Source: Bimuria novae-zelandiae CBS 107.79 (Eukaryota > Ascomycota > Dothideomycetes > Pleosporales > Didymosphaeriaceae). Taken from it: 64,000 nt of DNA. A program made the translations under genes and the position numbers. The notes under the pieces were generated by a model. The model saw only the letters and a list, made by a program, of their open reading frames with translations, was not told the origin of the DNA and did not search any database. Shown here piece after piece: positions 1 to 10,299 of the stretch (positions within the stretch are counted from its first letter, which is position 1; the number at the start of each line of letters is the position of its first letter). Location of the stretch: contig ML976685.1 in assembly GCA_010015655.1 (NCBI GenBank), positions 559,942 through 623,941 on the forward strand, given 5' to 3'.

Positions 1-75
1 TCCCTATAAAAGTATTGTAATAAAAGACACCATACAAAATCGTATAGGGGACAAAACTAAAGGTTTAATATATAT

Positions 76-262
76 AACTAATAAGCTATTAAATCCTACG
101 TACTTAATCGCTCGCTGAAGCGTGCAGACAAGCTTAAATTAAAAGCTTTAATAGGCCCCCTCGTTAGCTATAACTCTACTAACATTTTCAGGATCTGGCT
201 ACCCACGAAGGACCAGGTTATACGCACTTAAAATATTATTTTTAAACCTAATAATATAGTAA
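76..262 (+). pseudogene. Ty1/copia pol fragment
   Basis: A short frame reads YNSTNIFRIWLPT followed by a KDQVIRT-like stretch. This resembles the segment of copia polyproteins after the integrase core (family knowledge). It is interrupted by stops and has no LTR of its own in the window. The rest of 1-540 is AT-rich with nothing recognisable. It is a scrap of an older insertion. Confidence 0.5.
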
Positions 263-540
263 TTAAAGATCTCTTAATAACTTAATAACATTAATAATAA
301 ACATACGACGCACCTGCGCCCTCTAAGTTATAAGTAAAAAGTAAGAATACTAAGGAGATTAAGCTAAGTTAACAAAAATAATCTAGCGAAGGCCTATTAA
401 CTCTAAAATAGTTAACGCTAAGTTTATTAAATTAATAAAAGCTCTTAGCCATCTAGCTTAAAGACTATATACTAAATTAATATTAGAACAACGCTCTTAG
501 ACGTTAAAACCTTAATTTTAGCATAAAGAATATTATTAAA

Positions 541-701
541 TATAAGGGGCTAGGTGCTCAAGGAGCCAAAAGTGCTAGAAAAATACTTATAAATTTAATA
601 AAAAGTCGAAAGTTAAGCTTTAGGCGTTAAGCTTATATATCTAAGGTTCGCATAGCTAAGAGTTAAGGATCTAAGGTAATAACTAGGCATAGCTTATTAT
701 A
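541..701 (-). repeat. 3' LTR of Gypsy-1
   Basis: 161-bp repeat matching 6357-6517 and, inverted, 34393-34555. The less mutated copy at 34393 ends in CA, whereas this one shows TA at the equivalent position, consistent with a C-to-T RIP change of a TG...CA terminus. Confidence 0.75.
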
Positions 702-1059
702 TATCTCCTTTTTCTATATTAGGAGTAAAGAAAAATCTCTGCGTCGTATCTTACTATATAGCTTTGTAGTTATTTTACTATCTACTTATAATTTCCTTAC
801 TATTATAAACCTCTTACTAGTTCTATTCTCGCGTGTCTAATTTTATATTCTTACTATAAGTAGTTACTATAGTAGTGTATTCGCGCTAGTGCGTTTACTT
901 ATTATTATATATAGAAAATCGCTTCTTGCCTAACTTCTAAACCTTACTCTTTTATACTCTCTTTTTTTATCCTAACTTTATATGCTACAACGTCTTACTT
1001 TTAGCTTAGTTTTCTTTAACTTTATAATCTAATTTCTCTCCTTATTCTAATATGATAGC

Positions 1060-2373
1060 TAGCCCTTTGCGTAATAATTATGTAATAAAGACTTTTAAGT
1101 ATTAGAGACGTACTATTAATTTTAATAATAAAATAAAAGAAATCTTGTCTCTATTATAATTACTTAGTTATTAACTTAAGGAGACTAAGCTTTTTAAAAA
1201 TAAAACTATTATTTTTAACGCTAGCGTAATCCTCCTTAGCTAGCTTATTAAGAAGTTTAGTCCTTTTAAAACTCGCGAAATAAGTTTTAAAAAAAGATTT
1301 TATACTTTTTTTTACTTTTGTTTACCTTCTAACTTATTATTTTACTTTTTTAACCTCCTTTTTAGTTCTTTATTAGCCTAGGTGTACGCACTTACTAACT
1401 TAATAAGCTTAGCTTTTAAGGCTTAATCTTGCTACACGCGATAATTAAGCACTAGTATATTAATTATATTACTTATAAACGCGTCTATTAGTAGGTACTA
1501 GCGGGCAAGACAGTGTCCTATAAAGAGTACTATAACTATAAGCTTACTAGATACACTAGATAAGTATACTTTAGTCTAACTTATTTTAGATAACTTTAAG
1601 GTGTGCTCTACTAACTTCGTCCTTTATTTAAATTTAACCTGCCCTTAAAAAAGTTAGCTATAAAACATTTACTAATATTATAATTATTAGTACAGGCTAT
1701 CATGCGAGTAAGGTTTTAAAAAGTAGCTAAGAGTAAAAAAGCCTTTTTTATTAACCTTAACGCGTTTTATTTTACTTATAAAGTTATTATTATTAATTAC
1801 TATACCTTCTTTACGAGTAAGACTACTATTACGTTAGGACTTATTACTTTTTTTAAGGCTATTTAGCTCTTAAAGCGTATTATTATTATAGTTAAATTTT
1901 TTTTTAAATATTCTTTATATTTATACTACTAATTTTAAAGTATTTTATTAAAAGTGTAAGAACCCTTTCGTAAGTTCCTTTCAAATACTAAAGCTATTTT
2001 TTAAGGCTAATATTATATAGCTTTCTAGTAAGTTTGTAGTAGTAGATAAGGGTATTATAATAGATAGTTTTTAGGTAATAAATAATATCCTCGCGGGAGC
2101 TAATATGTCTACTTAAGTCTACTAAAGCTTACGCTAGTAATTTTAGGCTATTAAAATTAAAAAGCATATAAGTAAGGAAGATAATAACTTTTCTTACTAT
2201 AGTAGTATATTAGAGGACGGAGAAAAAGATCTAAACGTTATTAAAAAAGGGGTTATTATTCTTTTAGTAGCTAACGATATCCTTTTCACCTAGTTCCTAT
2301 TTTTTATTATTTTTAGTTTGGTTTTAAGGCTCCCTTCTTTTATAAGGATTATTTTTTATTATTATAAAAATTA
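1060..2373 (+). pseudogene. Antisense ORF in the 3' region of Gypsy-1, function unknown
   Basis: Between the chromodomain end of pol and the 3' LTR, the strand opposite to pol holds a long frame interrupted only by codons expected from RIP of CAG/TGG. Short conserved stretches include LSSKFVVVDKGIIIDSF and ISKEDNN. The inverted gypsy copy encodes the same stretches (minus strand, about 32750-34050), so the frame was present in the ancestral element. I do not recognise a domain. It is not gag, RT, RNase H or integrase as far as I can see. It could be an accessory ORF of the element or an older captured gene. The limits are approximate. Confidence 0.45.
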
Positions 2374-2547
2374 TGTAGCGGGAATTATCCCTTGTAGGTA
2401 CCCTGATCGAAAGGATCAGGTGGAACGGACAAACATAACACTGAATGCTTAGTATAAATACTGCTCTTACAGCAACTTTTCATATGTTACTGATTAATCA
2501 ATTCGATCTCCGAACTATATACTATCTAGCTCGTTTTACCCTCTATA
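2374..2547 (+). mobile_element. Solo LTR, 174 bp
   Basis: It starts TGTAGCGGGAATT and ends CCCTCTATA (TG...TA, presumably TG...CA before RIP). It is bounded by the 5-bp duplication AATTA (2369-2373 and 2548-2552). Base composition is normal, unlike the surrounding gypsy. The second gypsy copy has the uninterrupted sequence at this place near 32735, which gives the empty site. A TATA-like AGTATAAATACTG lies inside. Confidence 0.8.
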
Positions 2548-2819
2548 AATTATTTAGTTCTTTTATTATCCTTAGTAGTTTTAAAAGTTTTTTAAGTTAC
2601 TTTCTTAGGATTTCTTCGTAACTTTTTTCCCTAATACTTAACTTTATTTTTTAATAATGTTATTCCTGCCCTTATCTTAGATATCTTTATCTAGCTAGAT
2701 TTTGTAACTTAGTAAGGCAGGCATCGTAGAGCCTCCTTTAGGCCCCAATAGAAGCTAATTTAGGGGATATTATAATAAAATTTTATTAAGAGTTTTCTAT
2801 TATAATTTTAATATAGCTT

Positions 2820-4020
2820 AGTAAACTTCTCTCAATACTCTAATATAATAGCTTAGTTAAGATTCTTACGAGGTTCTTAAGTTCTTTAAAAGTAGTTTTT
2901 GTACTATACTAGGTATTCTACTCTCTTATCTTTATAGGACTAGCGTTCTTTATATATATTAATTGTACTATACTCTTCTTTCCCTTCTTTTATTATAATT
3001 ACTTCGGGCTGAGCATTATTAGTGATTTAGCTAAAGAGAGGGTTTAATAAGACTAACTTTAGCCTATCTACGTAGAATTTTAGGTGCATATTTAGCGGGA
3101 TATTTAGTTTTACTATATAAAAGTTTATTACTTTCCTTATAGTAAACTTTCCTTACTTCTAGTTAAGCTTCTTAAACGTTAGTTTTAAAGGTAGTTTTTA
3201 TATTTTAGCTATATTGTATCTTTTTCCTTTAAGATTAGAGTATTTTTATATTAATAGTTCGCTAGGCACTGTTATTCTTGCTATACTATTATTATTTTTA
3301 CTTAAGTAAAGTTAAAAATCTTTTTAACCTTTTTTATTATTACCTTTGTGGCCTTTTTAAAATTCGTTTTAAGCTTTAAGGCTAATCTCCGTGCCCTAAA
3401 GTTCTTAACTAGTTTAATATTCCAGCTATAGGATAAGAAAAATAAGCTAACTCTTATTAATATAACCTCTCGCCCTTTAATAGCTAAGCTAATTAGAAAT
3501 TATTAGATTGCTTTTTTAGCACCTAATTAATATACTACTAAAATATACTTAGCGCGTTAGCTAGGCTAAAAAGAACTGCTAGCTACTTATACAAACTAAA
3601 TTAAATTTTAAATACTATTTTTTTTTCTTGCCTTTCGCTATCTATAGCTTATAAAAGGCTAAAGTTATATTAAGTTTACTAAACTATTCAGCCTTCTCGA
3701 GAAGCTAAAGGGTCTTACTCATTAATAGTAAAAGGTACTAGTTTTTTTTTTAAATTAGTATTAAAGGGTTAATAATTAATATAAAAGGGTAGTTCTCTAC
3801 TAGATTTCTTAATAAATAATACTAGATAATAGAGCTAAACCTACTTCCCTAAATAAAGTTTTTATTTAAGTATTTAGTAAGCTCTTTCTAAAGGACAAGC
3901 CACTCTTTACGAGACATATTATATAGAGGGCTATAGGGGATCTTTAGAGTCTCGCTGTTTTTTTCTATGATAGGAATACAAAGATCTACTTTAGGTATAT
4001 AATATAAGGGGAGATTATTA
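2820..4020 (-). pseudogene. Gypsy-1 pol remnant: RT, integrase tail, chromodomain
   Basis: Minus-strand frames give an RT opening (an NMSRKE-like start followed by a KYLNKNF-like stretch, then LLLIKETL and LAFYKLQIAKGK), the integrase C-terminal GDKVQLKY-like segment, and a chromodomain with VEYLV, a YSxxTWEP-like motif and an ENL-like end near 2850-3000. Chromodomain gypsy elements use this domain to read histone marks at integration. Stops are dense. RNase H and the catalytic integrase core are deleted. Confidence 0.65.
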
Positions 4021-4530
4021 GCTTATTCATTATAAAAGATACGCTATTAGTGCTTAAAAACTTTATGTAATAGCTTTTATAAGTTTACCTTTGGCTTATA
4101 GGTTAACGCCTTCTATATATCTTTTATTAATATAAAAAGCACTTTATCCCCGTTTTCTAGGCGTTAATTGCCTTAATTTAAGGCTATAAAAGCTGTAGCT
4201 AATACTTTTAAAGGCTTTATAAACAGTTTTTTACCTTTTTAGTTATGAATACAAGTGTCTAAACTTCTAATCTAAATTAATTTCTTTACTAGGACTAATT
4301 TAACCCTATTTAGTTTTTATTGAAATTAGACTAAGGATTAGATTGTACAACTTATTATGAGGTAAGATATATAATTATATTAGTTTTATATATTTATTAA
4401 TATCTACTTTTATTTAGACTACTTTACGTATAAACAGTCGCATACCTCTAATACTAATAATCTCTTATAGATAGGATAGATTCTTGTGCTATAGATAGGT
4501 TTTTATTATAATTTTTTTTAATATAAATTA

Positions 4531-4795
4531 TAATGTTAAATAATGTCCGTATGCAGGGGCGATACGGCGAAGGGTATTCTACAAGACCCAACACGTGATC
4601 ACGTGGTTGTCTTATGTAATGTCCGTGCGTAGCTCGCCTCCTGAAATATCGCCACCTTCGTTCGTACAATAGAGAGATAGAGCAATTACACGAACCAGTT
4701 GCCCTCCCCATTACTCCGTACGCTGTGCACACCGTACAAACCTCTTACCTTACCGCACTATGCTCACCTCATGTACAGCTAGCTGTGAGAGCCCT
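4531..4795. mobile_element. Inserted sequence of normal composition, probable solo LTR
   Basis: About 260 bp of balanced base composition sits inside the AT-rich gypsy. It contains two copies of TAATGTCCGT about 77 bp apart and a CACGTGATCACGTG palindrome. A TG...CA boundary (TGTTAAATAATG to CCCTATCA) is possible, with ATAA on both sides, but a clean 5-bp duplication is not visible and the second gypsy copy does not cover this point. A solo LTR or small non-autonomous element is most likely. Confidence 0.4.
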
Positions 4796-6356
4796 ATCAA
4801 TAAATAACCTAAATTAATTATAATTAATATAAAGATAATATTATTAATAAGAAAGGATACTGTTATAAGTATTAAGTCTAGATATAGCTTTTAAAAATAA
4901 TTAAAACTTATCTTATATCCTTTTCCTACTTCTGCCTCTTAGTGATAACATTTACTAGAAGAATCTAGTTTTTTAAATTACTAAAGGCTATATTAAACTT
5001 TTAATTAAAAGATCTCTTAGTAGCTGGTGTAGCGGCGCGAACTTGTGCTAGCTTTATTATAAGTAAAAGTTTACACTACTTTACGTGGTATCCTGTATCT
5101 CTATAATAAAAATAGAAACAGGTTTCTATTACTTCGCACGACACCTACATGACTTATTTCTAGGTATTACTAGACCTGTGTCCTATAGCTCTATCCACCG
5201 CTTAGTGTCTTTTGTCTTAGTTTCATTAGTTAGATATTTTTCTAAGGTTAGCTTAGATAGGTTTTTAATTTATCTTGTCTAGCCCCCGCTCTTAGTAAAG
5301 TACTTTAGTAATTATAATTTATTTTAAAAATAGGGTTCTTTAACCTTATTGGCTTTCTTCTAGACCCCTTATAGGTCGTAATTATTATATATATTTATTA
5401 TAACTATTTAGTCATGTTCGTTATCGGGAAAGTTTTAAAGGCATAAGTTTTTTTATTTTTTTAATTATACTCCTTAGCTTGTATAACGTAGTTATTAAGG
5501 TTAAAATTAAAGTTATAAAGCTTCTAGTTTTCTTATTATATTATAAGTAAATAGTTACGCGCGATTACTTTCGCTAAGCAGTTACGTCTCGTTAATTAAC
5601 TAATAATATATTTAAATATATTTTTATAGTAGTTCTTATCCTCTAAGAGCTTATATTATATTATTAATTAAAAATAGTAGTAATCCCATTATTTACTATT
5701 AAAGTAGACTGAATTAAAGATTTTAGGACGACGGCTTTTTCCTTAGTTTAAAATAAGCTTTACTATTAATCTTTTTAGTAGCTTTATTTATTAGTTTACT
5801 TTTAATGGCTAATTTGTACCTCCTATATTTTAAGAGTATTATTATATTATTAGGGATTCTTAGCGCTTCTTTACCATGTCTTTAATTAGTCTTTTTACTT
5901 TTTATAGTATAGTCTAAATGGCATCTTAGAGTTTAATAAGGGCTTTAACCTTACTTAAGAATTATTATATTTTATTTATATTAATACTTAATACCTAAAG
6001 TTTAGTTACAAATAAGAATACTATCCTTTTATCTTCTTAATTATTACTTTTTTATAAGCTAATAGCTCGCTGCGTATAATTATTTAGGATAAGATATAGA
6101 CCTTTAGTAAAAGGCCTTATTCTTATTTCTATAACTTTTTTATTTAATAAAGACAGTCTTACTAGCGTTAAGTATCTATTAAGACTTTTTTAAACTACTT
6201 ACTAAAAAGAGTTTTATCACTTTATAGGTCTAGGCGTTGCCTTTATAGTATTTATCTATATAAGTTCTTTAATATTGTGTGCTACGTTATAGCTTTAGTA
6301 TATAATTATATTTAAAATTTACTTATCCTGTAACGGATAAAAGTAATAAAATTTAA

Positions 6357-6517
6357 TATAAGGGACTAGGTGCTTAAGGAGCTAAAAGTAATAAAAATAT
6401 ATTTATAAATTTAATAAAAAGTTTTAAGTTAAGCTTTAGACATTATACTTATATATTTAGGGGTTGCATAACTAAGGGTCAAGGATCTGAGGCAACAACT
6501 GGGCGTAGCCTATTATA
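6357..6517 (-). repeat. 5' LTR of Gypsy-1
   Basis: 161-bp partner of 541-701. The two differ mostly by transitions. Confidence 0.75.
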
Positions 6518-6812
6518 ATCGCACTATACTATAGGTAATAGTACGTTTTGATAAAGTTTTAGTATTTCTAGTTACTCGCTTGTAGAGTATATTAATCTAT
6601 TTAGAATTTTTTTTATACGTGTATAAGTTATGCCTAGCCTCGTTGCAGCGCCTATAGCATTATTAAGTAGGCTTACCCTTATTATCGCGCGCCCTTTTTT
6701 CCCACCTTTTTCCTATTACTACGCGCCTTAAACTCCTTTAGAGTAGTTAATTACTAGCCCATTTTGGCTATTAATACTTTGTTACGGTATACTTACTTTT
6801 TTTATATAGTTT
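6518..6812 (-). pseudogene. Fot1/pogo transposase C-terminal remnant
   Basis: The minus strand reads a basic stretch followed by CYRRCNEARHNLYT, a decayed form of the CxxC...GHNxRTC knuckle that ends many fungal Fot1-like transposases, including the better preserved copy at 20923-22774. It lies directly against the gypsy LTR. The boundary with the gene island is abrupt at about 6812. Confidence 0.5.
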
Positions 6813-6819
6813 ATATTAC

Positions 6820-7239
6820 GTGGTAGCTTCATGCATCCGCTTTCGACCCCGGGAGTCCATCCACATCTTTGCCACACCTGCTGGCCCTCTCAGATATCTC
6901 CTAAGAGCCCTTCTTGAACACCTTGCTAACAAGGCGGCACTGGAAGAACTCACTGCTGTACCAGACGCCACCGGAAAGTGGTACGCGCTCCCAACTCCCG
7001 GCGCGCTCGAAGTTGCTACGGAAGAACTCAGAATCAGCCTGATAAACGCGAGGAACGCTGAACACATTATGCTGGTGGCGCACAATGGCCGACTGATTGA
7101 CTCATCCCTGGTGCGGGAGGTAATTGAAGAGTTGCAGGATGATGAGGACGTGGATAAGAGGGCTTTGGCGTTGATAGAAGAGCAGTTGCGCGGTAGCACA
7201 CTACTGTATTTGGCGTTGGAGTCTGGTCTTGTGGGGTAG
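6820..7239 (+). CDS. Hypothetical protein, probably 5'-truncated
   Basis: An open frame of about 139 codons runs from the edge of the transposon block to a TAG. There is no ATG near its beginning; only a GTG at 6820 gives the full length, so the real 5' end was probably removed or displaced when repeats accumulated to the left. The residues are mostly helical: an RYLLRALLEHLANKAALEEL stretch, then a GKWYALPTPGALEVA stretch, then an acidic helix with EELQDDEDVDKRA. No signal peptide or membrane segment is visible. I do not recognise the family. The base composition is that of a normal gene and there are no RIP stops, which separates it from the sequence upstream. The neighbouring gene converges on it from the minus strand. 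Confidence 0.4.
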   Translation: MVASCIRFRPRESIHIFATPAGPLRYLLRALLEHLANKAALEELTAVPDATGKWYALPTPGALEVATEELRISLINARNAEHIMLVAHNGRLIDSSLVREVIEELQDDEDVDKRALALIEEQLRGSTLLYLALESGLVG

Positions 7240-7406
7240 GCGGTTACCTGGTTTACGTGAACGCTCGACAACGACGAGAAGTAGTTGGGTCTAATTGGAG
7301 ACGTAAGAGGGAATATCTGATATTCTGGAAGCTGAAAAATTGAGCTGTTCATAACCCGTGATTCATACAGTTCATTATCGTAACATGTCGTAAACGTAAC
7401 AGTGTT

Positions 7407-8749
7407 TCACTTCACTTGCACATGTACCTCCTTTAGCACCTCGATCTCTTTGACGAACGGATCATTTCTCATGAACGGCCGGACATTCTCCTTCTTATCA
7501 TCCACTTCGTGTGTTTCAATGTTGGTGCTCATCTTTGAATCTTTCCTGGTCATTGACTCGCGCTTAGCGAGAACCCGGAAGTCGGTTCCGCCTATGCTCT
7601 GGAATGCCATGCCCTCTTCGAGCTCACGCTCGGAAGCGCGCTTCGTGGGAAGGGTTGGCAACATCGAATCGCGCACCTTGCATAAGAGGCGCGAAACCCA
7701 AGTATCGGAGAACATAGGTCGGAGGACGGGTAAGCAGCAGGCGATGAGCGCGGAGCTGACCTCGATGAGGCACCACATTACGACTTTGGTGTTCTCCCGT
7801 AGTAGGTTTGTGTGACCACGTTTGGTATCTGATGCGCGTCAGCGTTAATCTAGTGTCGGGACTGCAAGGGATCAAGTACCATATGCGTCCTCCCACATGA
7901 TCCACACGCGCGTCGCCGCGGCTGCAGTCGACAAGAAGCCCAGAGCAAACACGCCCACAATCTGGACTTTCCTCCAAGTGGAGAAATTCATCTTCCAGAT
8001 CATGAACAAGGGTGCGGCAAGAATGAGGACGTCGATGAATAAGTCGGAGAAGCACAGTGCCACATTAGCTCCCCCAGTGTCGTCGCAGTACTGCTTGATC
8101 GTTTGCACGGTGGTCCAGTATGCCCAAGGCCTCATTCCGCATTGGAAAATACTCGCAAACAAAAAAGCGAGACCCCATACCACAAGAAGCACACACAGTC
8201 CGATGGAGTAGTAGTGGAAGAAGCAACTGATGTGAAAGACCCGACGGTATAGGAATATGACACTGAGTTTGATCGGCGCCAGCGCCACTACCGTTACGAT
8301 GGGAACAATCCAGGAGTACTGAACGGTGGGTTAGCAAACCGGGTTCTTGGGATTGAAAAGCATCGGTCGCACCTCAACGTTCGGACCTTCACGCCACGAG
8401 CGATCCAAGACTCCTGTGATCGGATTCATGCGGGAATTTACTCCAAAAAGTCCTCTCCTTGTTCCTTGCATACTATTAGAATCGATATTATCATGCTGCA
8501 GAGCTGGGCTCACCATCGAGGATGACGCCTGCTACAGCCCAGAGCCCAAGCTTCAGAAGATGTTAGTAGTGATTTATGACGACCATAGGTAGCGTAGAGT
8601 CTCACCAGACCACCCAGCGCAGTCCAATCGTCAACACCAAACTTCTGCTTCTTGATATTGCGGACATAGAAGCGAGCACCGACGGCGAAAGTCGCTAACG
8701 CCGGCAACACACTGCAAAGCAGATACAAACCCGCGGGATTGGTCGACAT
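7407..8749 (-). CDS. SAT4/rhodopsin-family integral membrane protein
   Basis: A five-exon model fits in phase: 8749-8606, 8550-8514, 8452-8373, 8318-7880 and 7828-7407, with introns of 51-61 bp, giving 373 residues. The N-terminus is extracellular-like and short, followed by a first membrane helix (LYLLCSVLPALATFAVGARF) and the family hallmark VDDWTAL. Later come LGLWAVAGVILDG (helix 2), VALAPIKLSVIFLYRR (helix 3), a CxxxMRPWAYW-type loop and helices ending in LSTAAAATRVWIMW. The C-terminal tail is hydrophilic and charged. These features match the fungal SAT4 domain (seven-helix, related to PTH11-type proteins but without a CFEM domain). Members are often found beside secondary-metabolite genes, and most have no assigned ligand. 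It lies about 1 kb from the repeat-precursor gene. The exon 2-3 junctions are the least certain part. Confidence 0.8.
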
Positions 8750-9801
8750 GGTCAGATCGGTGCTTTCAATTTCAAAGATGGAGGGGTGTAACTGTGCCAG
8801 CTGGGTGCATTCGCGCGGGCACCTTGCGGTGTCCGAGGAGTTTATCTAGCACAGCACTAGCTCAGGATTCAGGCATCGCGCACGCAACAATACGCAACGA
8901 GATAGAACGAATCCTTCACACGCAGTATTTCGTGTTGGAAGTTCGCCCGCAATTGACCGCCTCCAACACGCGGCGGGATGCTGACCCTTGGCCCAATGCG
9001 GGGCGCCGGCCGCCAACCAACCGCTGTCTAACGCTCGATTGAATGTAGCGGCCAGGCCCGCTGCCAAACCTCTAATCGCCTACACAAACGTGTAGGGAGT
9101 GTGCTTGGCCGCGACTGCCTAGTGGTCTGTATGATGCACGGCGCAATTAGTGGAGTTGGTGGCAGAGCCGAGAATGGCGCCGGGAGGATGGTTAAAGACT
9201 GTAATCAGGGTTTTCAGGGTCCAGCAGATCATCTCAGTCGCTTGAATACTTGAACATTTCTGTGTCTGCAAGTTTTTAGAGGGTGAGGCTCAAAAATATA
9301 TCGCACGGTAAAAATACCCAGCTATCTGGGCATTCGAGCGGGGTTCCCCACAACCTCGGAAGACGTCATGTCACTGGATGGACTAATTTGGTGTGGGTGA
9401 TTGGCACGTGCCGACTGTTTGTCTCGTCTAATTCTATAATGCTGATTATATGAACAATGCTGAACACCAAAAATGCAATCAATAAGTCCAACCAAGAGTC
9501 GGCCTTCGGCGGCGCCCATGCTATGCAAATACTGTTTAACAAATAAGAAGACCCAAGCCGTAAATGCAGGAGGGGAGAAAGCCTGAAAATGGTCCCAGGA
9601 AAAGGCCGCCCATCCGTCTAGCTCGCCGATACAGAACGCTCAAATGCTGACATAAAACCGCAATATGTACTGGGTTAACGGCTGGAGGTGATCGGAGGTC
9701 GGAGCTGGTCGCGTGGCGCTCCACAAATGTACGATCCTTCAGTGTTGTGCCACATCGTGTTTTTCTTTTTGATGGTCACGGTGACACTTCACCGCTTCGT
9801 A
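8750..9801. other. Intergenic stretch with one possible minus-strand exon
   Basis: Most of this kilobase shows no convincing gene. On the minus strand, 9582-9322 is open after a plausible acceptor (CCATTTTCAG) and begins AFSPPAFTAWVFLFVKQYLH, continuing to VGLIDCIFGVQHC before a hydrophilic tail and stop. That composition looks like protein-coding sequence, perhaps the last exon of a membrane protein or its remnant, but no upstream exon could be joined and the family is not recognised. The rest probably contains the upstream region of the SAT4 gene. Confidence 0.3.
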
Positions 9802-10299
9802 TTATAATCCGGAGAGGTCGGTGCTGGAGCGTTTCAGGCCTGAGAGATCTGTCGTGGAACGTTTGAGACCTGAAAGATCGGAGGTGGAGCGCCTAAGGCC
9901 GGAGAGGTCGGCAGCTGCTCGCTTCAGTCCCGAGAGGTCGGTCATGGATCGCTTGAGTCCAGAAAGGTCGCTGACGGCTCTTTTCACTTCTCTGAGGCCC
10001 GTAACTGACCGCTGAACCAGTTCGACGATCCACCGCTTGAGGCCTGATAGATCTGTGCTTGAACGTCCCTGCACACCAGCCAAGTTCGTGCTTGAGCGCT
10101 TTAGCCCAGACAAATCCATTATCGAGCGCTTCAAGCCACTGAGGTCGGCAACAGCCGGATCAGCGCTCCGCCTGAGCCCTGAGAGGTCCCTCTCTATCTG
10201 CAGGCTTGTCGCAGATTCATGATTCCATGCAATAGGAGCGGCAGACACCAGAAGCACCATGCTGAGAACAACAGTGACCGCAACGAATATGGATCGCAT
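9802..10299 (-). CDS. Secreted Kex2-processed repeat precursor (KEP), candidate RiPP precursor
   Basis: The product has 165 residues in one exon. Residues 1-21 form a signal peptide (MRSIFVAVTVVLSMVLLVSA), followed by a short linker to about 37. Then 13 units of about 10 residues follow. Ten contain exact DLSGL (starting at 38, 52, 62, 83, 111, 121, 131, 141, 151 and 161); three are degenerate (69-79, 90-97 and 98-107). Units are separated by KR or RR, the cleavage signal of the Golgi protease Kex2, except around the degenerate ones. The stop codon directly follows the last DLSGL, so that unit needs no C-terminal trimming. This layout is that of KEPs, which include dikaritin RiPP precursors and mating pheromones. 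The core lacks Tyr, Trp and Cys, which argues against a pheromone. I chose the internal ATG because the 71 codons upstream have no signal peptide and would bury it. The divergent UstYa neighbour supports a modified peptide product. The product itself is unknown. Confidence 0.8.
   Translation of the reverse strand: MRSIFVAVTVVLSMVLLVSAAPIAWNHESATSLQIERDLSGLRRSADPAVADLSGLKRSIMDLSGLKRSSTNLAGVQGRSSTDLSGLKRWIVELVQRSVTGLREVKRAVSDLSGLKRSMTDLSGLKRAAADLSGLRRSTSDLSGLKRSTTDLSGLKRSSTDLSGL
9805..10188 (-). repeat. Tandem repeat of about 30 bp encoding xxxDLSGLKR units
   Basis: The coding repeat region of the precursor. The five 3'-terminal units (9805-9954) are regular 30-bp units, and the 5' units vary from 24 to 42 bp. 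The DNA between units differs at many third positions as well as in the three variable residues, so the array is not a recent slippage product. Confidence 0.85.

Larger units (their letters stand above)
541..6517 (-). mobile_element. Ty3/gypsy retrotransposon with chromodomain, RIP-degraded (Gypsy-1)
   Basis: The element is flanked by two 161-bp direct repeats (541-701 and 6357-6517) and reads on the minus strand. Recognisable pieces, 5' to 3', are a reverse transcriptase start near 4000, the integrase tail, and a chromodomain near 2900. RT runs into the integrase tail around 3500 with RNase H and the integrase core missing, so this copy is internally deleted. No frame was identified in 4800-6356, where gag and protease should lie. 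Nearly every would-be Trp or Gln codon is a stop, as expected from RIP. An inverted, partly overlapping copy lies at about 31300-34555. Two sequences of normal composition interrupt it (2374-2547 and about 4531-4795). No clear target-site duplication survives. Confidence 0.8.

Noticed and set aside
9821..10222. Plus-strand frames with repeated RPERS units
   Set aside because: They are the antisense of the DLSGL precursor. The minus strand has a signal peptide, Kex2 sites and a stop at a unit border; the plus strand has none of these.
9802..10299. Mating pheromone precursor (alpha-factor type)
   Set aside because: The KR-bounded repeats and signal peptide fit, but the core has no Trp or Cys and the neighbour is a UstYa gene. 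It remains a weaker alternative.
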